Source: Muribaculaceae bacterium
GTDB lineage: Bacteria; Bacteroidota; Bacteroidia; Bacteroidales; Muribaculaceae
Direction: 5' to 3'
Length of the DNA: 5,620 nt
NCBI GenBank assembly: GCA_029052265.1
Contig: JAIDJJ010000324.1
Coordinates: 1 to 5,620 of the forward strand
The notes beneath the pieces were generated by a model. It was not told the DNA's origin. It did no database searches and saw nothing but the letters and a program-made list of their open reading frames with translations. How positions within the stretch are numbered: the stretch's first letter is position 1; each line of letters begins with the position of its first letter. The translations under genes and the position numbers were made by a program. Shown piece after piece: positions 1 through 5,620 of the stretch.

Positions 1-1456
1 CGGAATCCGACACGCTAAATTCAGACAGACCGGAAACAGGGATTTCTGATCTATCATATTCTTGGAATTTCGGTAACAGACTCTCAGCAATTCCATCATT
101 TGAATCGGGCATACCCACAACTATGAGTTTCCTGTCGGCAAACTCTTCATATAACCTGTCTGCCATTTGCTGATTGAAATATGAAGAAGGGGGCAAGAGT
201 TGTACCATCGAGGGATTGTCTTCATACAATTCATTTTTCACGTCAAAAACATTAACCACCTCGATATGATTGGTATTTCCATAGTCTGCAAGAAAGGCAG
301 GAAAATTCCTGTCGGCTGTCGCGACAATGAGATTAGGTTCAAAATCATCAAGAGCAGAGGATACTGCATCTGTAGACTTTCTGCCGTCTATTATCTTGAA
401 ATTGATTTTATATGGAGCGTCCTTCATTTCTTCTATCGCCAAAATAAATCCTCTCGAAAAATCAAGATCTTTATTTGAAGTCGGTTCGTCAAGAATTGCA
501 GCGATCCTCACCTCGTCAAGCATGCTCTGGTCAGAATCTATATTATGGATGGAATCATATAATTCTTGAATGCCTTCAGAAGTCAATTCACGCGGATCTT
601 CCTTCTCAACCTCTTTTTCAACCTGGACTGTCTCTATAACCGGGATATTAACAATCTCATTTTTCTTAGGTTTGGGGGCATCCTCATTAGCTTCCTTTAA
701 TGTATCTTCATCCACTCCGGTTTCCTGCGCGATAGAAGACCATGTGTCATTCTTTTTTACTTTGTAACTTTCCACACTTGCAAGACGCTCTTCCTCTACA
801 AGTTCAGTATGAATCCTCTTGCTATTGGAATTGATTGCGAGTCGTATAGTGTCTCCGATTTTAAAATTCTTTTCAGAAACAGACGGATTTGCAACAAGGA
901 TATCTTCGACTGAAGTGTGATATTTTTTTGCAAGAGAATATAAAGTATCTCCGGGCTTAACTACATAATAAAGATATTTATCAGAAACAGTTTGCGGTGA
1001 TTGTTGAATCACAATTGTTTCTCCTGCCTTTATTCCATATTTGGCATCAGGATAGGCTGCATAAATCACATCCAAAGGAACATTATATTGGCGGGAAATG
1101 CTATAAACAGTCTCTCCTTTTTTTACTACATGATTTATAGGCTCATACGAGATGCTGTCCATATCTATTCCAGATACAGGCTCTTCTGTCACGACTGTGA
1201 TTTTACCGGTAGGATAATATAATCTCGTTCCCTTTGCCATTTCTGAAGAAGCATTCGGATTCAGTCTTACGAGCTCTTCAAGATCCCAACCGTGCTGCTT
1301 TGCAATGCCATAAATTGATTCCCCCTTCTTAATTTCGTGGTAGTAATATTCTTTACCCAATATTTCAACCTTGGGAAGTTTGGGACCGGCAGCAAAAACT
1401 GGAACTGCCACCACAGCTATTCCTATGTATGGAAAAATGCGTGAATTAATCTTCAT
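1..1456 (-). CDS. Four-LysM secreted protein with C-terminal type I periplasmic-binding-like domain (partial, C-terminus off window)
   Basis: The frame opens with ATG at 1456-1454 and stays open for 485 codons to the window edge, so the C-terminus is missing. Residues 1-22 look like a Sec signal peptide: basic start, hydrophobic core IGIAVVAVPVF, and a likely cut after VFA. There is no lipobox cysteine. Four LysM domains follow at about 39-82, 108-150, 163-207 and 230-272. Each has the (Y/V)xVKKGET-like opening and the repeat signature, e.g. VKKGETVYSISRQYNV and VKPGDTLYSLAKKYHT; the fourth (VKKNDTWSSIAQETGV) is the most divergent. A charged Glu/Lys linker (about 277-292) leads to an alpha/beta region from about 313, beginning VRIAAILDEP and then GFILAIEEMKDA, which resembles type I periplasmic-binding (PBP1) folds. 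LysM domains bind N-acetylglucosamine glycans, so a periplasmic peptidoglycan-binding role is likely; the ligand of the C-terminal domain is unknown. Such LysM-PBP1 proteins occur in Bacteroidota. The start is supported by the signal peptide directly behind it; no Shine-Dalgarno is present. Confidence 0.88.
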   Translation of the reverse strand, partial: MKINSRIFPYIGIAVVAVPVFAAGPKLPKVEILGKEYYYHEIKKGESIYGIAKQHGWDLEELVRLNPNASSEMAKGTRLYYPTGKITVVTEEPVSGIDMDSISYEPINHVVKKGETVYSISRQYNVPLDVIYAAYPDAKYGIKAGETIVIQQSPQTVSDKYLYYVVKPGDTLYSLAKKYHTSVEDILVANPSVSEKNFKIGDTIRLAINSNSKRIHTELVEEERLASVESYKVKKNDTWSSIAQETGVDEDTLKEANEDAPKPKKNEIVNIPVIETVQVEKEVEKEDPRELTSEGIQELYDSIHNIDSDQSMLDEVRIAAILDEPTSNKDLDFSRGFILAIEEMKDAPYKINFKIIDGRKSTDAVSSALDDFEPNLIVATADRNFPAFLADYGNTNHIEVVNVFDVKNELYEDNPSMVQLLPPSSYFNQQMADRLYEEFADRKLIVVGMPDSNDGIAESLLPKFQEYDRSEIPVSGLSEFSVSDS

Positions 1457-1564
1457 TTTATTATCGAATTGCTTTCCGGGATTAATCCAAAAGTATGAAC
1501 TGACAGTATGTGCAATATCTGCCAGCCAATATCCCTGACATTTTCTTCCGGACAATTATGATTG

Positions 1565-1572
1565 CAAAATTA
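1565..1572 (-). promoter_or_regulatory. Probable -7 element of the promoter for the LysM gene
   Basis: Read on the minus strand this is TAATTTTG, a full match to the Bacteroidota -7 consensus TAnnTTTG. It would start transcription near 1558 and give a leader of about 100 nt before the ATG at 1456. No good TTTG-like -33 element is seen 17-23 nt upstream, so the call rests on the -7 box and its position between the upstream terminator and the gene. An AATTTTG direct repeat (1565-1571 and 1574-1580) lies here, so the exact box is ambiguous. Confidence 0.45.
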
Positions 1573-1637
1573 ACAAAATTTTCTTTAAGCTACACCTTGT
1601 CCAAGTTTTAAAAAAGAGAAAATTAACGTCTGTTATG

Positions 1638-1677
1638 AAAAAGAAGAGGGGAGAGATCTCATTTGAAATCTCTCCCC
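1638..1677 (-). terminator. Rho-independent terminator of the tricorn-type protease gene
   Basis: Arms 1648-1657 (ggggagagat) and 1668-1677 (atctctcccc) form a perfect 10-bp stem around a 10-nt loop. On the minus strand the stem is followed at once by TCTTCTTTTT (1647 to 1638), the expected U-rich tail. On the plus strand no such tail follows, so the signal is directional. It sits 28 nt beyond the protease stop codon and separates that transcript from the LysM gene. Confidence 0.85.
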
Positions 1678-1704
1678 AAAGAACTATTGTCGATAAAAAA
1701 TTTA

Positions 1705-4700
1705 TCAATTCTTTGAATCCACTTCTTTAAGAAGTTCTTTTACCGCTGTTTCAAGTTGAGCGTCTTTACCTTTGACAACATCCTCCGGTTTGTTTTCCAC
1801 AAGAATATCCGGTTCGAGCTGAGTATTCTCAAGCACGTTTCCATCGGCAGTACGGAATGCTGTCACAGGAATACCAAATACCATTGACGGATCCTGCATT
1901 GTGATCCAATTCACACTGGACATTGTACCGGGCACAGGCATACCCACCACCTTACCGAGATTTTTGTACTTGTAAACCCATGGAGTGCCATGCGCATTGC
2001 TGTAGTTTGCTTCTCCTGTCACCATTATGCTGGGTTTGTTCCAACGTCTTGACGGCATAGTAGCTGATTTAACGCCATGATTTTCCTGAGTAAGATATTT
2101 TTCTCCGCTGAAAAGCACTTCGATATCTTCATGCAGACGACCACCGCCATTCCAACGTGTATCAATTACAATACCATCTCGATTGTTGTATTCCCCAAGT
2201 ATCTTGGCGTAAATGGTACGGAAACTGTCGTCACTCATTGATTTTATATGCACATATCCAAGACGTCCACCGGAAAGGCTGTCTACAAGATGTTCATTCC
2301 TCTTGACCCATCTTTCATAGATAAGATCAGACATAGCTGCGGAAGATATAGGAAGTACCACCTCATCCCAACGATCACCGGAAGCCGGGCTGTAGAATGA
2401 TACGAGAGTTTTCTTCTTAACAGTATTATTTAGAAGATAAGTCCAATCTTTTCCTGATTTGATCTTCTCTCCATTGATGGCTTCCACTATATCTCCGGCT
2501 TTAACCTTGGTCGTTGAACGGTCGAACGGTCCGCCGGCAACAATCTCTTCGATTCTGACACCATCCTTATCTGAAGAAAGATCAAATATCAGACCCAGAG
2601 AAGCAGTCTGCTCTTTTGCCCCTGCCGAATAATATCTGCCACCTGAATGCGACACATTCAGTTCGCCAAGAATCTCACTTAACAATAGCTGAAAATCGTA
2701 ATTGTTGTTAATATGAGGAAGGAATTTCCTGTAGTTCTCAACATATTCTTTCCAGTTAATCGGCATTTTGGCAAGATAAAATCTCTCCTGAGCCTCGTTT
2801 GCCATAAAGTCGAACATTGCCTCCCTCTCTTTGTAGGGATCGATTTTCACTTTACCTGTTGTTGAAATATTCTTCAAAGTTTTGGACGATGGCACAAACT
2901 TGCGTACTGTAGCTCCGACAAGATACATGTTGCCGTTTTTATCAGTCTGAATCCCTGCCGGGGAGGATCCGATTTTCTTTACAAGAGACACATCTCCTTT
3001 TCTCAAATCCTTTGACCACAAGTCGTAGCCATCTTCAAATGACGAAACATAATAAAGCGTCTTTCCATCTTTAGACACGACAAAATCAGTAAGGCTCGAA
3101 GAATTTGGTGTCAACCTTACGATCCGGTCACGAATACCTTCACGATCTATATTGACCTCAACTTTTTTCTTATCGTCATCGCCACTCTTCTCCTTTTTAC
3201 TTTTTTTGTCAACACCTGCTTCCTTTTCTGTTTTAGCATCTTTCTTTTGCTGAGCCTCGACTTCCTTAAAGAGTTCGTAATCCTCCTCGTTCATACGATA
3301 TTTATCATATGCCTCTTTTGTCAGGAAGACCATCATTACGTCAGACTCCGATCCCCAGGATGCGTGGTTACGCATACCAAAGCGCTCCGATTCAAATATA
3401 ACGGCGTCGCCTGAAGGGGTAAAACGAGGATTCTGATCAAAATATCCGGTATTGGTGAGATTTATAAATTCACCGGTCTCAACATTAATGATCGCTATGT
3501 CTCCATAGGGTTCATGCATAGGGTTCATGACTTCAAGAGTAACCCACTTGCTGTCAGGGCTCCATTCTACACTAATTCCTGTGCTTCTGGATGTTTTAAT
3601 GCGGTCGTCTGAAAGTGTCTTGATTTTCTTCGAATCAAGATCCATCACTTTAAGTTTGGTACGATCTTCAACAAAGACCATTTTTTTGCCATCAGGAGAA
3701 ATTGACGGATACCCACGTTCAACGCCATCATTTGAAAACATTTCTTTTTCTTCAATAACTGTAGCGTTCGAAAAATTTGGATCGTCTTCCCGCTTAATTG
3801 TAGCTTTTATGATATTGCTTCTTCCGTTTCTGAGGGAACCGTAGTACAATGATCTGCCGTCGCTTCCCCACGAAAGCCCGTTTTCAATAGCCGGTGTGTG
3901 TGTAATTTGTTTCGTGGAAGGGTAATCAGAAGAAGTCACAAACACTTCTCCTCGTACAATAAATGCAACCTGTTTGCCGTCAGGAGACACGACAGCTCCT
4001 TGAGCTCTGGAAAATGGGATATCTACTACATCTTCCATGAAATCGTCTACTATGTCAACCGGTACTTTCGTTGCCTTTGCCCCCGGTTTCATAGTATATA
4101 ATTCACCATTATAGGTAAATGCAAGCATATCCCCGGCACCCGCACTGAGAAAGCGGACAGGATGCTTCGTAAAAGATGTGAGTTTCTCAATGTTTCCGTT
4201 TCCTGAAATAGATTGACGATATACATTGAAAGACCCTCCCTCCCGTTCACTCAGGAAATAGAAGTTGTTGTTGTCTGCCGCTATTACAGGTTCTCTATCC
4301 TCTCCGGCACGCGCTGTGAGATTTTTATAAGATTTGTCAGAAGGATTATACATCCATATATCCCGTGTAACCGACGAGGTGTGATGTTTTCTCCATTTGT
4401 CTTCCGAACCTTTTACATTTTCATAAAGGAAACTCCCGTCAGGACGCATGGAAAGGCTCACTGCAGGAGTTGAAAGGATCTGAACCGGTCTTCCGCCTTC
4501 TACAGGAACTGAATACAATTCATTCTGACTTCTGTGTGGACCGCCGGAATTGACCGCCGGCTTCTGAATATAGGCAGAATAAATCACATTCTTTCCATCA
4601 GGAGAAAACGCTTCAGGAGTCTCTGCAACCGAATTAAATGTCAACCTGACAGACTGACCTCCTGTAGCCGGAATGACATATACGTCCTTTCCGCCATTAC

Positions 4701-4947
4701 GGTCAGAAGCGTAAGCGATCTTATCACCCTTTGGTGACCATACCGGAGAGCTCTCATAAGCTTCTGTTGTGGTGAGACGTGTCGCCTTGCCCCCGTTTGC
4801 AGGCACTGTGAATAAATCCCCCTTATAAGAAAACACAATAGTTTTTCCATCGGGAGAAATCTTTACATCTCGCATCCACATCGGACTGACCGCCATCATT
4901 GAGAGTGGAGTCAGCAGAAGGGCTGCAGGAAGAATAAATCTTTTCAT
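1705..4947 (-). CDS. Secreted tricorn-type S41 peptidase (beta-propeller, PDZ, catalytic core)
   Basis: This 1080-residue protein is close in length and domain order to archaeal tricorn protease (about 1070). Residues 1-19 are a signal peptide (hydrophobic core FILPAALLLTPL, likely cut near SMMA), so it should act in the periplasm, unlike cytosolic archaeal tricorn. Two propeller regions follow at about 21-305 and 312-690, seen as repeated SPDGK-type blades (31, 115, 321, 417). A Lys/Glu/Asp-rich low-complexity insert lies at about 560-598. Helical C1 (about 700-770) contains S766-H767 in NVSHSGG, PDZ spans about 778-868, and the S41 C2 domain about 870-1075 contains DTRWNGGG (929-936), candidate nucleophile S983 in YSNAHG, and E1040 in VLENTQLEPD. 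These fit the tricorn tetrad S745, H746, S965, E1023 at nearly constant offsets (+21, +21, +18, +17), so the enzyme is predicted active. N984 takes the place of tricorn D966. The family cleaves oligopeptides; the substrate here is unknown. It has its own promoter and terminator. The ATG at 4947 is supported by the signal peptide; no Shine-Dalgarno is seen. Confidence 0.95.
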   Translation of the reverse strand: MKRFILPAALLLTPLSMMAVSPMWMRDVKISPDGKTIVFSYKGDLFTVPANGGKATRLTTTEAYESSPVWSPKGDKIAYASDRNGGKDVYVIPATGGQSVRLTFNSVAETPEAFSPDGKNVIYSAYIQKPAVNSGGPHRSQNELYSVPVEGGRPVQILSTPAVSLSMRPDGSFLYENVKGSEDKWRKHHTSSVTRDIWMYNPSDKSYKNLTARAGEDREPVIAADNNNFYFLSEREGGSFNVYRQSISGNGNIEKLTSFTKHPVRFLSAGAGDMLAFTYNGELYTMKPGAKATKVPVDIVDDFMEDVVDIPFSRAQGAVVSPDGKQVAFIVRGEVFVTSSDYPSTKQITHTPAIENGLSWGSDGRSLYYGSLRNGRSNIIKATIKREDDPNFSNATVIEEKEMFSNDGVERGYPSISPDGKKMVFVEDRTKLKVMDLDSKKIKTLSDDRIKTSRSTGISVEWSPDSKWVTLEVMNPMHEPYGDIAIINVETGEFINLTNTGYFDQNPRFTPSGDAVIFESERFGMRNHASWGSESDVMMVFLTKEAYDKYRMNEEDYELFKEVEAQQKKDAKTEKEAGVDKKSKKEKSGDDDKKKVEVNIDREGIRDRIVRLTPNSSSLTDFVVSKDGKTLYYVSSFEDGYDLWSKDLRKGDVSLVKKIGSSPAGIQTDKNGNMYLVGATVRKFVPSSKTLKNISTTGKVKIDPYKEREAMFDFMANEAQERFYLAKMPINWKEYVENYRKFLPHINNNYDFQLLLSEILGELNVSHSGGRYYSAGAKEQTASLGLIFDLSSDKDGVRIEEIVAGGPFDRSTTKVKAGDIVEAINGEKIKSGKDWTYLLNNTVKKKTLVSFYSPASGDRWDEVVLPISSAAMSDLIYERWVKRNEHLVDSLSGGRLGYVHIKSMSDDSFRTIYAKILGEYNNRDGIVIDTRWNGGGRLHEDIEVLFSGEKYLTQENHGVKSATMPSRRWNKPSIMVTGEANYSNAHGTPWVYKYKNLGKVVGMPVPGTMSSVNWITMQDPSMVFGIPVTAFRTADGNVLENTQLEPDILVENKPEDVVKGKDAQLETAVKELLKEVDSKN

Positions 4948-4999
4948 GTGGAATAGAATTGGTTAGAATAATGTGGATCTGAGATCCGGATTTTCAATG

Positions 5000-5031
5000 C
5001 AAATATAATCCAAAATCCTCAATTAACCAAT
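5000..5031 (-). promoter_or_regulatory. Bacteroidota-type promoter of the tricorn-type protease gene
   Basis: On the minus strand ATTG (5031-5028, three of four bases of the -33 consensus TTTG) is followed after 20 nt by TATATTTG (5007-5000), a full match to the -7 consensus TAnnTTTG. Spacing is within the usual range. Transcription would begin near 4994 and give a leader of about 45 nt. A short 5-bp hairpin (GGATC/GATCC, 4975-4987) lies in that leader. The call is by consensus only. Confidence 0.6.
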
Positions 5032-5062
5032 CTGCATACATGAATAATTATCGTTTTGCAAC

Positions 5063-5620
5063 TTATCCATCAAGCGCCAGTTTCCCTGTCAGCAACATCC
5101 AGATTGAAATTGATGCCAATATCACAAGTACAGTAAAAAGCATCTGCTCCTTTCGGGTCAATAATTTTGAATAAGTGGTGCTGCCTTGATTTTTATGGCG
5201 CTGTGCCATTATGAAGAATGGTGTCCCTGCCAAATAAAATGTCGAGGTGAGCATCAGCAGATACAATGATCCTGCCCACATCGAATACATACAATATATC
5301 ATTGTCACCACCGATATGAATAAAGTCCATACATTATGAGATACTCCGGATTCCGAAGTATGACGACACGATAATTTCATCAAGTAAAGCCCACAGAAAA
5401 AATAGCAAGGAAGTATCATCATTGACGCGAGATTTACTGCCGCAAGATATACATCTTCCGCCGTCACTACAAGCAACAGGCACAATGTCATTGCAACAGA
5501 GGATACCCGCATGCCATACGCCGGCACACCATGAGAATTGACTGAAAGGAATTTACGTGGGAATATTCCTACAACAGCCGCTTCATATGGAGTCTGGGCA
5601 CAAAGTAGGGTCCATGCAAC
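5063..5620 (-). CDS. APC-superfamily basic amino acid/polyamine antiporter, AdiC/ArcD type (partial, N-terminus off window)
   Basis: The frame is open from the right edge to a TAA at 5065-5063, giving the last 185 residues of an inner-membrane transporter whose first 300 or so residues are missing. The fragment begins WTLLCAQTPYEAA then GIFPRKF and NSHGVPAYG, which resembles E. coli AdiC GWTLLAGQ, DGLFPPIF and NKAGTP. By this alignment fragment residue W3 corresponds to AdiC Trp293 in TM8, which packs against bound arginine. Hydrophobic segments follow at about 36-54, 58-82, 97-114, 117-138 and 159-178, with a basic loop (RHKNQ, then SKLLTRKEQ) before the last, as in ArcD-like members. The family exchanges arginine, lysine, ornithine, agmatine or related compounds; the substrate cannot be fixed from this part. 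A GTG at 5527 is internal, since the family homology continues upstream of it. The protease gene lies 115 bp downstream on the same strand, with no clear terminator between. Confidence 0.85.
   Translation of the reverse strand, partial: VAWTLLCAQTPYEAAVVGIFPRKFLSVNSHGVPAYGMRVSSVAMTLCLLLVVTAEDVYLAAVNLASMMILPCYFFCGLYLMKLSCRHTSESGVSHNVWTLFISVVTMIYCMYSMWAGSLYLLMLTSTFYLAGTPFFIMAQRHKNQGSTTYSKLLTRKEQMLFTVLVILASISIWMLLTGKLALDG

Noticed and set aside
200..1222. Plus-strand open frames at 200-478, 327-569, 570-767 and 1001-1222
   Set aside because: They lie antisense within the LysM gene, whose minus-strand frame shows clear domains; their translations show no recognisable family.
1692..1706. AT-only-rich hairpin GATAAA/TTTATC overlapping the protease stop codon
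   Set aside because: The stem is six pairs, five of them A-T, with a 3-nt loop; the strong GC-rich terminator just downstream explains termination better.
3527..4737. Plus-strand open frames at 3527-3844, 3898-4101, 4213-4473 and 4534-4737, and a minus-strand frame at 4641-4850
   Set aside because: All are inside the protease gene, out of its frame, with no domain or upstream signal; they are by-products of the coding sequence.
4975..4987. GGATC/GATCC hairpin in the protease leader as a riboswitch or attenuator
   Set aside because: Five base pairs with a 3-nt loop is too small, and no further structure or known riboswitch motif is seen around it.
5525..5527. GTG as the start of a 154-residue membrane protein
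   Set aside because: The same frame is open to the window edge and the upstream 31 codons encode conserved AdiC/ArcD-type sequence, so this is an internal valine codon of a truncated gene.

Overview
The window reads as ordinary chromosome from a member of the Bacteroidota, most likely order Bacteroidales. The evidence is the gene content (a secreted tricorn-type S41 peptidase, a multi-LysM protein fused to a periplasmic-binding-like domain), upstream elements of the Bacteroidota type (TAnnTTTG at -7), and the lack of Shine-Dalgarno sequences before the starts. Genus cannot be fixed from the sequence alone. No mobile element, CRISPR array, tRNA or rRNA was seen.

All three genes lie on the minus strand, so transcription runs from right to left. 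At the right edge (5620 to 5063) is the C-terminal part of an APC-superfamily basic amino acid/polyamine antiporter of the AdiC/ArcD type, cut by the window end. A 115-bp gap with a good Bacteroidota promoter follows. Next comes a complete 1080-residue tricorn-type protease (4947 to 1705): signal peptide, two beta-propeller regions, PDZ and S41 catalytic core. A 248-bp gap holds a strong rho-independent terminator for the protease gene and a probable promoter for the next gene. The third gene (1456 leftwards off the window) encodes a secreted protein with four LysM domains followed by a type I periplasmic-binding-protein-like domain; it is cut by the left edge.

The genes appear to be separate transcription units with related envelope themes. 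The protease would degrade peptides in the periplasm, the antiporter would exchange amino acids or polyamines across the inner membrane, and the LysM protein would bind peptidoglycan. No shared pathway is demonstrated. The terminator and promoter after the protease argue that the LysM gene is independent; the antiporter could read through into the protease gene, as no clear terminator separates them.

No convincing undescribed system was found. The most notable detail is an Asn (N984) directly after the predicted nucleophile Ser983 of the protease, where archaeal tricorn has the specificity-determining Asp966. The LysM/binding-protein fusion is the second point worth attention.
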